DNA from: Collimonas pratensis
GTDB taxonomy: Bacteria; Pseudomonadota; Gammaproteobacteria; Burkholderiales; Burkholderiaceae_D
DNA length: 64,000 nt
Reading direction: 5' to 3'
Assembly: GCF_001584185.1 (NCBI RefSeq)
Contig: NZ_CP013234.1
Location: 4,898,001-4,962,000 of the forward strand
Shown: positions 16,672-25,851 of the stretch, in pieces
Layout: every line of letters begins with the position of its first letter
How positions within the stretch are numbered: the stretch's first letter is position 1
The notes under the pieces: model-generated
The model's database searches: none
What the model saw: only the letters and a program-made list of their open reading frames with translations
What the model was told of the DNA's origin: nothing
Program-made: the position numbers and the translations under genes

Positions 16672-16707
16672 AAAGCCGGACAAAGGTCATCGTGTCCGGC
16701 TTTTTTT
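16672..16707 (+). terminator. Strong intrinsic terminator
   Basis: Stem AAAGCCGGACA (16672-16682) pairs with TGTCCGGCTTT, loop AAGGTCATCG, followed by a run of seven T at 16701-16707. It is the first terminator after the 655-residue effector gene and probably ends its transcript. Confidence 0.8.
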
Positions 16708-17705
16708 GAAGTCTTGGAACCATACGACAGTGATGGAGTGACGACTAATATGAGCGGTCTTCAGCACCGGCTTCCTGGTAAATCCCCCTCTCCCCCAAAA
16801 AATAAGAGTCTGCTGTCATGTTTTTTCTTCTCAAAGATAGATAAGGAGAACGCAAGATCAATGAGACAAGATTTACGACTATTTTTCAACGGACAAATGT
16901 GACAGCCCAGCTGTTATAGTACGCCACCTCGCAACAAAACATCCGTCGGCAGCTGGTATGTTTCATACCGCCTAGTCGTAATGCATCTAGCAATGCCTGT
17001 GGATTAACCATCAAGCCCCTGCCTAGTGTATTGAGTGTCCTGTATTGCGCCACAACAAACTGTTGGCGCACACGCATCATTCTTTAACACTTTGGAGCGG
17101 TGCGTTTAGTTCAGCCGAAAAAAATGCCAAGGTCTGGCATTTTGTCTGCGCTTCAATCGATAATCTGTAATTAATTTACTGTATGTGTAAATTCTTACGA
17201 CCCCATTTATCTCATCTTTTCAGACCAATTTATCGCGCGCCGCTTCAAAAATTTAGGAAAATCGAGCCACTATGAAAAATTCAGAGTTAAATGAACAAAA
17301 TCCCCGTGAATTCAGACTTAGATGATTATTTGATGCAAAGTTAGCCGAGCAGTGAACATATAACTCTTTGAATTAAAAGAATGTCTAGTTTCGAGTTAAA
17401 TGAAGTTCGACAGCAAGCCCCGGTCTTGCACCCGGATTATCGCAAACTGCCAGATCAGGGACCTGTTTAGGCCGGAACTTATGCACGCTCCTGGTGAAAG
17501 CCGGTCCGATGATGCAGGCGCAAATTATGCTTAATACGCATATCGTCATCCGGTAAAGTAAAAAGCACAACGGCCGGACGGCAGCAGTGCAATAATTGTG
17601 ACGCTTGTTTTCTGTCCGTACAGCCAGTCCGCTGCCGGATCAGGCACAGGCGCCATATTCAAAGCTGGGGGCAAGCGGCTTGCCTCCGAATAAAAGGGAG
17701 AAGGT
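16708..17705. other. One-kilobase gap at the right edge of the accessory island
   Basis: AT-rich, with only short frames on either strand that show no recognisable product. The last 60 bases carry the ggt leader (AAGGGAGAAGGT before the ATG). No tRNA or direct-repeat attachment site was found to mark the island edge. Confidence 0.5.
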
Positions 17706-19475
17706 ATGCGTACTACTTATTGGTTGAAACCATTGGCGGCATCGGTGCTGCTGCTGGGCTTGCTGGGCAGCGTACAGGCGGCATCCGCACCGGCGGTCGA
17801 GGCGAAGAACGGCATGGTGGTGACTTCCCAGCACCTGGCTTCGCAGGTCGGAGTCGACATCCTCAAGATGGGCGGCAACGCCATCGATGCGGCGGTGGCG
17901 GTAGGCTACGCCCAGGCGGTGGTGAATCCCTGCTGCGGCAATATCGGCGGCGGCGGCTTCATGACCATCCACCTGGCCGACGGCCGCGATACTTTCATCA
18001 ATTTCCGCGAAACGGCGCCGGCCGCTGCCAGCGCCAATATGTACCTGGACGCTAACGGCAAGGCGATCACCAACGCCAGCCTGTTCGGCTACCTGGCGGC
18101 CGGCGTGCCGGGCACCGTGCTGGGTCTCGACAGTGCGCAACGCAAATACGGCAAGCTGACCCGTGCCCAAGTCATGCAGCCGGCAATCAAGCTGGCGCGC
18201 GACGGCTACATCCTGAACCGCGGTGACACCGACATCCTCGACACCACCATCGCCCAGTTCAAGAAGGACCCGGAAGCGGCACGCCTGTTCCTGCGCCGCG
18301 ACGGTACGCCATTGCAGCCGGGCGACCGCCTGGTGCAGAAGGACTTGGCCAAGACCCTGGAAGCGATTTCGCGCAACGGTCCCGACGCTTTCTATAAAGG
18401 CGCGATCCCGGAAGCCGTGGAACGCGCCTCCAAGGCCGGCGGCGGCATCATTACCGCAGCCGACTTCGCCAGCTACAAGATCAGCGAAAGCGCGCCACTG
18501 TCGTGCAACTACCGCGGCTATGTCTTCGTCTCCGCCCCGCCGCCTAGTTCCGGCGGCGCCACCATGTGCCAGATCCTCAATATCCTTGAGGGCTACGACA
18601 TGAAGGGACTCGGCTTCCACTCGGCATCGGCGGTGCACTACATGACCGAAGCCATGCGCCATTCTTATATGGACCGCAACACTTTCCTGGGCGACCCGGC
18701 CTTCGTCAAGAATCCGCTGGACCGTCTGCTGAGCAAGGAATACGCCGCTTCCATCCGGGAAAAAATCAGCGCCGACAAAGCCACGCCGTCGGTAGAAGTA
18801 CAGCCGGGCATGGCGCCGCACGAGAAGCCTGAAACCACCCACTACTCGATCGTCGACAAGGATGGCAACGCGGTGTCCACCACCTACACCATCAACGGCC
18901 GCTTCGGCGCCGTGGTGATTGCCCCGGGCACCGGCTTCTTCCTCAACGATGAAATGGATGACTTCACCGTCAAGGCCGGCGTGCAGAACCTGTTCGGCCT
19001 GGTGCAGGGCGCGACCAACTCGATCGCCCCCGGCAAGCGTCCTCTGTCGTCGATGGCGCCTACCCTGGTGACCAAGGATGGCAAGACTTACATGGTGCTG
19101 GGTTCGCCGGGTGGTTCGCGCATTATCACCATCACGCTGGAAACCGCCTTGAACGTGATCGACTACGGCATGGCGCCGCAGGAAGCGGTCGATGCGCCGC
19201 GCATCCATCACCAATGGCTGCCGGACGAGGTGTACTACGAAACCCGCGGTCTGTCGCCGGATACCCTGAAGATCCTCGACGGCATGGGCTACAAGATGAA
19301 GGAACAAACCCCTTGGGGCGCGGCTGAGCTGATCATGATCGGCTTGCCGGGTGCGGCAGGCGTTGCCGGAGCCAGCTCGGGCAACGATGCCGGTGTTTCG
19401 GGCATTGTCCGTCCGGGCCTGTATTACGGCGCCAACGATACGCGCCGCCCTGCCGGCGCTGCTATCGGTTACTAA
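17706..19475 (+). CDS. ggt: Gamma-glutamyltransferase (periplasmic)
   Basis: A 589-residue proenzyme of gamma-glutamyltranspeptidase, which hydrolyses or transfers the gamma-glutamyl group of glutathione and similar compounds in the periplasm. Residues 1-25 are a signal peptide (ending GSVQA). R101 in NFRETAP is the substrate alpha-carboxylate Arg. Self-cleavage should occur before the catalytic T377 (PETTHYSIVDKDGNAVSTT), giving large and small subunits. GSPGGSRIIT (about 464-473) is the glycine loop of the small subunit. Length and motifs are complete. The ATG follows AAGGGAGAAGG. A terminator lies just downstream, so it is probably transcribed alone. Confidence 0.97.
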   Translation: MRTTYWLKPLAASVLLLGLLGSVQAASAPAVEAKNGMVVTSQHLASQVGVDILKMGGNAIDAAVAVGYAQAVVNPCCGNIGGGGFMTIHLADGRDTFINFRETAPAAASANMYLDANGKAITNASLFGYLAAGVPGTVLGLDSAQRKYGKLTRAQVMQPAIKLARDGYILNRGDTDILDTTIAQFKKDPEAARLFLRRDGTPLQPGDRLVQKDLAKTLEAISRNGPDAFYKGAIPEAVERASKAGGGIITAADFASYKISESAPLSCNYRGYVFVSAPPPSSGGATMCQILNILEGYDMKGLGFHSASAVHYMTEAMRHSYMDRNTFLGDPAFVKNPLDRLLSKEYAASIREKISADKATPSVEVQPGMAPHEKPETTHYSIVDKDGNAVSTTYTINGRFGAVVIAPGTGFFLNDEMDDFTVKAGVQNLFGLVQGATNSIAPGKRPLSSMAPTLVTKDGKTYMVLGSPGGSRIITITLETALNVIDYGMAPQEAVDAPRIHHQWLPDEVYYETRGLSPDTLKILDGMGYKMKEQTPWGAAELIMIGLPGAAGVAGASSGNDAGVSGIVRPGLYYGANDTRRPAGAAIGY

Positions 19476-19517
19476 ATAAGTAAAATAAGTAAATAAGCCG
19501 TTTCCGGTTTGTTACGT

Positions 19518-19549
19518 AAAAGATGGGCATTCGTGTCCATCTTTTTTTT
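19518..19549 (+). terminator. Intrinsic terminator of ggt
   Basis: AAAGATGG (19518-19525) pairs with CCATCTTT (19537-19544), followed by more T residues. Confidence 0.8.
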
Positions 19550-19672
19550 CGCCCGCGCAAAACAAAGTACCGTTTCCATGAGTAAAACGCATGGCTCCAA
19601 TAGTATTTATCGTTTTATCCGCGGCGCAATCAAATTTACACTGCGCTTATCCTCCTCCGATAAAGAGCGCGC

Positions 19673-20722
19673 ATGTCCACCACCAATCTGCAAATCATGC
19701 TGGCCTCCCTGCTGGGCGCCGAGCATGCCGAACAATTATCCAGTCTGCTGAAGATCCCGGCCAGCACTCTACGTCCACGGTCAGAAAATGTAGCGCGCAT
19801 CGAAATCGCCCAGGCGCTGAACATGTTGCTGTTCGAAAAACTACTGAAAGCTGTCCCGCAAGGCAACGACTATGTGCAGGATTCGGTCCGCGCCGGCAAC
19901 AAGATCCGCTTCGATCACGGCGCCCTGCGTACCGTGCTGGGCATCAGCACCGGCACTCTGCCGGCCGGCGAGGCGGCATTCACCCGCATCCTGCGGCCGC
20001 TGGGCTATCGCGTCAACGGCATCTACCCTCTGCAGCGGATCAGCATGACCGGCCGCGCTTACGCCCATGAGGACGATGCCGAAGAAATCGCCCAGTTCTT
20101 CCTGAGCGAACTGCATCCGCACAATTTCTCGGCTGAATTCCAGCACACCGTCAACCGGGTCCTGGCAACCTCGCGGGATCCAATCGACTTGCACTCGGCG
20201 CAATTGCTGCAGCAGCTCGGCAAGGATAAGGCTCTGCCGATAGCTAACGCGCTGACGCTGTTGCCAGTGCTGGTGGCTTGTTTCGAGCGCCAGCATGATC
20301 TGCCGAGCATCGCCGATTACCAGACCCTGCTGGCGGAATCGGCCGAGATGGCCTGGATTTCGACCGAGGGCAATGCCTTCAACCACGCCACCGACCGCGT
20401 GCCGAACGTGGAGCAGGTAGCCGATGCGCAGCGCGCTCTGGGCCGTGCCATCAAGGAAAAGATCGAAGTCTCGCGCAACGGGCGGGTGCGCCAGACCGCC
20501 TTCCGCGCCAGCAGCGTAACGCGCGCCATGCGCGATGAAAACGGCGAACTGGTCGAGATGAAGGTGCCGGGCTCGTTCTACGAATTCATTTCGCGCGACC
20601 GCTACCTGGACGCTGACAGCCAGACCGAAAGGCTCGACCTGACCTTCGACAGCGGCAACGCCCAGGGTATTTTCAAGATGACCGCTTCCGCCGCGCAGAC
20701 CGCTAATGCAGCAGATGCCTGA
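19673..20722 (+). CDS. hglS: 2-oxoadipate dioxygenase/decarboxylase (DUF1338 family)
   Basis: A 349-residue DUF1338 protein. The P. putida member converts 2-oxoadipate to D-2-hydroxyglutarate with O2 in lysine breakdown, using a non-heme iron. The expected metal ligands are visible: H82 in FDHGALRTV, H238 in GNAFNHATDRV and E304 in PGSFYEFISRDR; R86 would hold the substrate. The protein has no signal peptide and acts in the cytoplasm. It lies 23 nt before a flavoprotein dehydrogenase gene and near a LysR gene and an aminoadipate-semialdehyde dehydrogenase gene, the same set as in P. putida amaB-lysR-hglS. The neighbourhood makes the lysine role likely rather than proven. Confidence 0.85.
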   Translation: MSTTNLQIMLASLLGAEHAEQLSSLLKIPASTLRPRSENVARIEIAQALNMLLFEKLLKAVPQGNDYVQDSVRAGNKIRFDHGALRTVLGISTGTLPAGEAAFTRILRPLGYRVNGIYPLQRISMTGRAYAHEDDAEEIAQFFLSELHPHNFSAEFQHTVNRVLATSRDPIDLHSAQLLQQLGKDKALPIANALTLLPVLVACFERQHDLPSIADYQTLLAESAEMAWISTEGNAFNHATDRVPNVEQVADAQRALGRAIKEKIEVSRNGRVRQTAFRASSVTRAMRDENGELVEMKVPGSFYEFISRDRYLDADSQTERLDLTFDSGNAQGIFKMTASAAQTANAADA

Positions 20723-20745
20723 AATGAACCAAAGATGAAGCAACA

Positions 20746-22164
20746 ATGACAAGCGCCAGCCTGCCCCTGCAAAAAATCAGCGACCTGCTTGGCCCGCAAG
20801 GTTGCCTGAGCACGCCGGAGCAACGCCAGCCGTACGAACACGGTGCCCGCTACGGTAGCGGCAAGAGCCTGTGCATTGCTCGCCCAGCCAACATTGAAGA
20901 GGCGGCCGAGCTGCTGCGCCTGTGCGCGCGGGACAAGATCCGCATCGTCGCCCAGGGCGCGAACACCGGCCTGGTAGGCGCGTCCTCGCCCGACCATAGC
21001 GGCCACGATGTGGTGCTCAGCATGGAACGCATCAAGGGCATCATCGATATCGACCCGGTCGACCGCGTGGTGCAAGCCTATGCCGGCACCCGCTTGTCGG
21101 AGCTGAACCAGGCGCTGGAAAAGCACGACCTGTATTTCCCTATCGACCTCGGCGCCGATCCCTCGCTGGGTGGCATGCTGGCGGCCAATACCGGCGGCGC
21201 CCGCTTGATCCGCTATGGCGATGTGCGCCACAACACCCTGGGGCTGGAAGCGTTGCTGATCGATCCGCCCGGTGCACGGCTGGACCTGACCAACCGGCTG
21301 CGTAAAAACAATACCGGCCCCGACTGGAAACAATGCTTTATCGGCACCGGCGGCGCTTACGGCCTGGTCACCCAGGTGGTGTTGCAGGTGCATCCGCGGC
21401 CGCAGCAAAGCGCGACCGCGCTGGTGGCGCCGGCTTCGATGGAAGCAGCGGCGCTGCTGCTGCGCGACGCCGAACGCAATTTCGCCGACTTCCTCAGCGC
21501 CTTTGAAGGCATTTCGCAAAACGCCCTGCAATCGGTGCTGCAGCATGTGCCGGGCATCACGGCGCCGTTCGAACCGCTGCCGCCTTATGCCTTCTTGATC
21601 GAGTTGAGTTCGGCACGGCCGCGCAGCGCCGATTTCGACCTGGAAAAGCTGTTCGGCGCCTGGCTGGAAAGCTGTTTCGGCGACCTCATCCTGGATGCCG
21701 TGATCGACAAACCCGAGGTGCTGTGGCGCATCCGCCACGCCATCAGCGACAGCGTGCGCCAGGAAGGCAAAGTGGTGGCTTTCGATATTTCCGTGCCGCG
21801 TTCCCGGCTCGGCCAGTTCCGCCAGGACGCCGTGGCGCTGCTGGAACACGGCTATGCCGGCATCAAGGTCTTCGATTTCGGCCACTGGGGCGATGGCGGC
21901 CTGCATTTCAACCTGGCGATTCCCGAACAGCTGATCGCCGATTTCCCGCCGCTGCGCATCAACGCCCTGCGCCAGGAAATCTACGACCTCGCGGTGCTCA
22001 AATACAAAGGCAGCTTCAGCGCCGAACATGGGGTCGGCCCGTTCAACCAGCAATTCTACGAGCGTTACACGACGCCGGAACAGCTGGCGCTGGCGGCAAG
22101 GATGCAAACCGTGTTCGATCCCGAGCGCTTGCTGGGAGTGACCAGCTTTGCTTCTACGCGCTAA
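20746..22164 (+). CDS. FAD-linked oxidase, probable D-2-hydroxyglutarate dehydrogenase
   Basis: A 472-residue flavoprotein of the GlcD/D2HGDH family. The PCMH FAD-binding domain spans about 35-215 (VAQGANTGLVGASSPD; DLGADPSLGGMLAANTGGAR; GTGGAYGLVTQV). The C-terminal substrate and metal region has HWGDGGLHFN near 383-392 and GSFSAEHGVGPF near 422-433. Sitting 23 nt after hglS, it would take D-2-hydroxyglutarate to 2-oxoglutarate, closing the lysine/2-aminoadipate route to the TCA cycle. D-lactate or glycolate are other possible substrates for this family. The electron acceptor is not visible. Confidence 0.85.
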   Translation: MTSASLPLQKISDLLGPQGCLSTPEQRQPYEHGARYGSGKSLCIARPANIEEAAELLRLCARDKIRIVAQGANTGLVGASSPDHSGHDVVLSMERIKGIIDIDPVDRVVQAYAGTRLSELNQALEKHDLYFPIDLGADPSLGGMLAANTGGARLIRYGDVRHNTLGLEALLIDPPGARLDLTNRLRKNNTGPDWKQCFIGTGGAYGLVTQVVLQVHPRPQQSATALVAPASMEAAALLLRDAERNFADFLSAFEGISQNALQSVLQHVPGITAPFEPLPPYAFLIELSSARPRSADFDLEKLFGAWLESCFGDLILDAVIDKPEVLWRIRHAISDSVRQEGKVVAFDISVPRSRLGQFRQDAVALLEHGYAGIKVFDFGHWGDGGLHFNLAIPEQLIADFPPLRINALRQEIYDLAVLKYKGSFSAEHGVGPFNQQFYERYTTPEQLALAARMQTVFDPERLLGVTSFASTR

Positions 22165-22287
22165 TGCCGCCGTCGATGCCGCTTAGCGCCCATGCAAGCT
22201 AAAGGTAAAGCTGAAAAGCCGCGCGTTTGGTATAGTGCCTGCTCGATAGCAAGCACGGCAGCACATACCTACTCGGCAACACGAAAA

Positions 22288-23172
22288 ATGCGCAGATTCA
22301 TCCCCTCGACCTCCTGCCTGATCGCTTTTGACACGGCGGCGCGTCACCTGTCCTTCACCAAGGCCGCCAACGAACTGCACATGACACAGGGCGCAGTCAG
22401 CCGGCAGGCGGCGATCCTGGAGGATTACCTCGGGGTAAAACTGTTCGAGCGCATCAACCGCCGCCTGATCCTGACCGCCGCCGGCGCCGAATACGCCGGC
22501 CAGGTGGCCGTCATCCTGAAAGAAATCGAGATGGCGACCTTCCAGGTGATGGCACACAAAAATTCGGGCGGCGTGCTCAATCTGGCAACATTGCCGACTT
22601 TCGGCATCAAGTGGCTGATTCCACGCCTGGCCAAGTTCACGGCAGCCCATCCTGACGTGATCCTGAACCTGAGCACCGAGGTGCTGCCTTTCGATTTCAA
22701 CAAGCGCTCGGTCGACGCCGCCATCCACTTCGGCGAACCGAACTGGCCGGGCGCGGTGATGGTGCGGCTGATGGGCGAGGAAGTGGTGCCGGTGTGCAGC
22801 CTGGCGCTCAGCCAGCAGATCAAGCGCATCGAAGACCTCGGCAGCATGACCTTGTTGCAACATACCACCCGCCCGCAAGCTTGGCAGGACTGGTTCGACC
22901 ATGTCGGCGTGGCCTGCCCCGACGCCCTCTCCGGCCCGCGTTTTGAGCAGTTGGCGATGGTGATCCAGGCGGCGGCCGCCGGCCTTGGCGTGGCGCTGAT
23001 GCCGAAATTCCTGGTGGAGACCGAAATCGCCCTCGGCCAGCTGCACGTGCCCTTCCCTTTTGCCGTGAAAAGCCCGCAAGCCTATTACCTGACCTATCCC
23101 GAGAAAAACGCCAGCAAGGCGGCGGTGCTCAAGTTCCAGGAGTGGATCCTGGGCGAACTGGCAGACGTCTGA
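22288..23172 (+). CDS. LysR-family transcriptional regulator (GcvA-like)
   Basis: The start is placed at the ATG at 22288, giving MRRFIPSTSCLIAFDTAARH; a longer frame begins at 22192 but its extra 32 residues are not LysR-like. The winged helix-turn-helix covers residues 5-64 (LSFTKAANELHMTQGAVSRQ). The effector-binding domain follows from about 92 (GGVLNLATLPTFGIKWLIPR), the GcvA/AmpR type. The P. putida amaB locus also has a LysR gene between amaB and hglS. It is likely to control these lysine genes, probably by binding the 156-nt gap before amaB. Confidence 0.9.
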   Translation: MRRFIPSTSCLIAFDTAARHLSFTKAANELHMTQGAVSRQAAILEDYLGVKLFERINRRLILTAAGAEYAGQVAVILKEIEMATFQVMAHKNSGGVLNLATLPTFGIKWLIPRLAKFTAAHPDVILNLSTEVLPFDFNKRSVDAAIHFGEPNWPGAVMVRLMGEEVVPVCSLALSQQIKRIEDLGSMTLLQHTTRPQAWQDWFDHVGVACPDALSGPRFEQLAMVIQAAAAGLGVALMPKFLVETEIALGQLHVPFPFAVKSPQAYYLTYPEKNASKAAVLKFQEWILGELADV

Positions 23173-23328
23173 GCCACGCTTTTACCTCTCTGCATGATCA
23201 AAGGTAATGATGTCCTGATATTTTTTGATTTTAAGAATCCCCGATTTATTCCTTATACTCAGCTATATCGCTGATATGAAACTCGCCCATTCTTGCGGCA
23301 AGCTGATAGAACTCAGAACAAGGACATC

Positions 23329-24849
23329 ATGACGCAAATCTCATCCATCTTCGCCGAACTCGGTTTCGACTTTTCCGCCCGCGCCGGCGAGGACCTGCAT
23401 TCTCGCTCGCCACGTGACGGCGCTGCGATCGGCGCGCTGCGCGCCAATTCCGTGGAAGAAACCGAAGCCGCCATCAAGAATGCTCATCAAGCCTATGAAA
23501 AATGGCGCGTGGTGCCGGCGCCGGTGCGCGGCGAACTGGTGCGCATCCTGGGTGAAGTGCTGCGCGAACACCGCGAGCCGCTGGGCAAGCTGGTGACGCT
23601 GGAATCCGGCAAGATCCTGTCCGAAGGCATAGGCGAAGTGCAGGAAATGATCGACATCTGCGATTTTGCAGTCGGCCTGTCGCGCCAGCTGTACGGCCTG
23701 ACCATCGCTTCCGAGCGTCCAGGCCACCGCATGATGGAAACCTGGCATCCGCTGGGCGTGTGCGGGGTCATCACCGCGTTCAACTTCCCGGTCGCCGTGT
23801 GGGCCTGGAATGCCGCGCTGGCGCTGGTATGCGGCAATGCCGTGATCTGGAAGCCATCCGAAAAAACCCCGATGGTCGCACTGGTCGTCCATGCGCTCTA
23901 TGAAAAAGCCGTTGCGCGTTTCTCGCAACAGCGTCCGGACCTGCTGCCGGCAAATCTGTGCCAGGTAGTGCTGGGCCGCGCCGAAATCGGCGCCACCCTG
24001 TCGGCCTCGCCGCTGGTGCCGCTGGTCAGCGCTACCGGCAGCGTGCGCATGGGCCGCAAGGTCGCCACTACTGTCGCCGAGCGCCTCGGCCGCAGCCTGC
24101 TGGAATTGGGCGGCAACAATGGCATGATCGTCACGCCGACCGCCGACCTCAGCCTGGCTTTGCGTGCGATTACCTTCTCCGCCGTCGGCACCGCCGGCCA
24201 GCGCTGCACCAGCCTGCGCCGTCTGTTTGTCCACAGCAACATTTATAACGATGTGGTGAGCCGCATCGAACGCATCTACGCCAGCGTCAAGGTCGGCGAT
24301 CCGCTGGCAGCGGATACCCTGGTCGGCCCGCTGGTTGACCAGCAATCGTTCGAAGCCATGCAAGCGGCGCTGGTGCAAGCCAAGGCCGAAGGCGGCGTGG
24401 TCACCGGCGGCGAACGAGTGCAGGTCGGCGACAACGGCAACGCATTCTATGTGCGGCCGGCGCTGGTGCGCATGCCGCAGCAAAGCGCCATCGTGCATCA
24501 CGAAACCTTCGCGCCTATCCTGTATGTGCTGTCCTACGATAACTTCGAAGATGCCGTACGCCTCAACAACGCCGTGCCGCAAGGCCTGTCGTCTGCCATC
24601 TTCACCAATGACGTGCGCGAAGCTGAAGCCTTCATGTCGGCCAGCGGCAGCGATTGCGGCCTGGCCAACGTCAACATCGGCACCAGCGGCGCTGAAATCG
24701 GCGGCGCTTTCGGCGGCGAGAAAGACACCGGCGGCGGCCGCGAATCAGGTTCCGATTCTTGGAAAACTTATATGCGTCGTGCCACCAACACCATCAACTA
24801 CAGCCGCACCTTGCCGTTGGCACAGGGCGTCAAGTTTGATATCGACTAA
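23329..24849 (+). CDS. amaB: L-aminoadipate-semialdehyde dehydrogenase (ALDH7 type)
   Basis: A 506-residue NAD(P)-dependent aldehyde dehydrogenase. The start is the ATG at 23329 with AAGGA before it. Catalytic residues: N152 in TAFNFPVAV, E259 in LLELGGNNG, C293 in GTAGQRCTSLRR. The GGNNGMIV and CTSLRRL segments are typical of ALDH7/AmaB enzymes that oxidise 2-aminoadipate 6-semialdehyde to 2-aminoadipate. Placed next to hglS, the D-2-hydroxyglutarate dehydrogenase-like gene and a LysR gene, it fits the pipecolate/lysine route. A transaminase making 2-oxoadipate is not in the window. Confidence 0.88.
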   Translation: MTQISSIFAELGFDFSARAGEDLHSRSPRDGAAIGALRANSVEETEAAIKNAHQAYEKWRVVPAPVRGELVRILGEVLREHREPLGKLVTLESGKILSEGIGEVQEMIDICDFAVGLSRQLYGLTIASERPGHRMMETWHPLGVCGVITAFNFPVAVWAWNAALALVCGNAVIWKPSEKTPMVALVVHALYEKAVARFSQQRPDLLPANLCQVVLGRAEIGATLSASPLVPLVSATGSVRMGRKVATTVAERLGRSLLELGGNNGMIVTPTADLSLALRAITFSAVGTAGQRCTSLRRLFVHSNIYNDVVSRIERIYASVKVGDPLAADTLVGPLVDQQSFEAMQAALVQAKAEGGVVTGGERVQVGDNGNAFYVRPALVRMPQQSAIVHHETFAPILYVLSYDNFEDAVRLNNAVPQGLSSAIFTNDVREAEAFMSASGSDCGLANVNIGTSGAEIGGAFGGEKDTGGGRESGSDSWKTYMRRATNTINYSRTLPLAQGVKFDID

Positions 24850-24866
24850 GCCGCGCTAGTTGAAAT

Positions 24867-24909
24867 AAAAAGGCAGGACGAGCATGCAAAAGCTCATCCT
24901 GCCTTTTTT
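24867..24909 (+). terminator. Intrinsic terminator after amaB
   Basis: AAAAAGGCAGGACGAGC, loop ATGCAAAA, then GCTCATCCTGCCTTTTTT. The stem has one mismatch. Confidence 0.85.
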
Positions 24910-24912
24910 CAT

Positions 24913-24986
24913 GTAGGGTGGGCACGATGCTGTGTCCACGTGGAGATATCCGGCAACGCGTGGGCACAGCAACGTGCCCACCCTAC
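24913..24986. repeat. GTAGGGTGGGCAC inverted repeat element
   Basis: GTAGGGTGGGCAC (24913-24925) faces GTGCCCACCCTAC (24974-24986), with inner complementarity (GTGTCCACG/CGTGGGCAC). Short palindromic repeats with this sequence are common between genes in many proteobacteria. Only one copy was seen in this window. Confidence 0.75.
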
Positions 24987-24991
24987 GTTCT

Positions 24992-25831
24992 TTATATTTT
25001 CAGCAAAGTCGGTGCGCGCTGCTGCAAGATATCCTCCATTCGCACCTGGATCGCCTGCTTCATTTCCGGGTGCGTCAGGATATAGAAACGCTCGGCGGCA
25101 ATCGCGTCGAATACATCGCCAGCCACCTGGCTTACCGGGATACCGTGCTCCACCGCATGCAGCACCGCCATGCCGACCTTGGCGGCCACCGGATCGATGG
25201 CCGTCGGCACGGTTTTATCACCGTCGCGATTGCGTTCCGAATGGCCGATGCCGGTCTTGACCCAGCCCGGACACAGCACCGAAACCTTGATGTGCGACTG
25301 CCGCAACGTCAGGTCATGATGCAGCCCTTCGGACAGCGTCACGACCGCATGCTTGCTGGCGTTGTAGCTGGACAGGCTGGGCTGTGAAGTCAGGCCGGCC
25401 ATCGAAGCCGTGTTGACGATATGCCCCTCCTCGCCGTGTTTCAGCATCGTCGGCACAAACGCGCGCAAGGCATGGGTGACGCCATAGAAATTGACGCCCA
25501 TGACCCAGTCCCAATCCTTCTGGCTGGTTTCCCAGGCTGGCTTGGCGACCGCGACGCCGGCGTTGTTCACCAGCAGATGCACCTTGCCGAATTTGGCGAA
25601 AGCTTGCTCCGCCAGCGCGTTGACCTGCTCTTCGCGGGCAACGTCGGTCGGCACACCGATCACGTCGACTCCGTGCGCCTTGAACTCCGCCACCGTGGCT
25701 TCGAGTTTGGCGGCGTTGATATCGGCCAGCACCAGCTTCATGCCCTCGGCCGCCGCCCGTACCGCAATGCCCTTGCCTATACCTTCGGCGCCGCCGGTGA
25801 TAACCGCGACCTTACCTTGTAAATTCTTCAT
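24992..25831 (-). CDS. Short-chain dehydrogenase/reductase (SDR)
   Basis: The start is the ATG at 25831 (MKNLQGKVAVITGGAEGIG); the longer frame to 25888 overlaps the upstream gene and lacks SDR features. The product has 279 residues. TGGAEGIG (12-19) binds the cofactor, NNAG lies near 88, and the active site is Ser-(x)-Tyr-x3-Lys in SLSSYNASKHA. D37 in VLADI favours NAD(H). The long C-terminal part (SERNRDGDKTV...) is typical of classical SDRs acting on hydrophobic alcohols. It is the last gene of an acyl-CoA dehydrogenase operon, so a fatty-acid-derived or similar substrate is likely. Confidence 0.85.
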   Translation of the reverse strand: MKNLQGKVAVITGGAEGIGKGIAVRAAAEGMKLVLADINAAKLEATVAEFKAHGVDVIGVPTDVAREEQVNALAEQAFAKFGKVHLLVNNAGVAVAKPAWETSQKDWDWVMGVNFYGVTHALRAFVPTMLKHGEEGHIVNTASMAGLTSQPSLSSYNASKHAVVTLSEGLHHDLTLRQSHIKVSVLCPGWVKTGIGHSERNRDGDKTVPTAIDPVAAKVGMAVLHAVEHGIPVSQVAGDVFDAIAAERFYILTHPEMKQAIQVRMEDILQQRAPTLLKI

Positions 25832-25851
25832 GCGTATTTTCCTGTCAGTGC

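Noticed and set aside
16636..16902. An 88-codon plus-strand frame after the effector
   Set aside because: It runs through the intrinsic terminator at 16672-16707 and has no recognisable product.
17640..19307. A 555-codon open frame on the minus strand opposite ggt
   Set aside because: It is the antisense shadow of a complete gamma-glutamyltransferase gene; its product is His/Arg/Gln-rich with no recognisable domain.
20602..22107. A 501-codon minus-strand frame opposite the FAD-linked oxidase gene
   Set aside because: The plus-strand gene has clear family motifs; the antisense product has none. Similar long antisense frames at 23341-24582, 43468-44829, 52239-53720 and 26974-28599 were rejected for the same reason.
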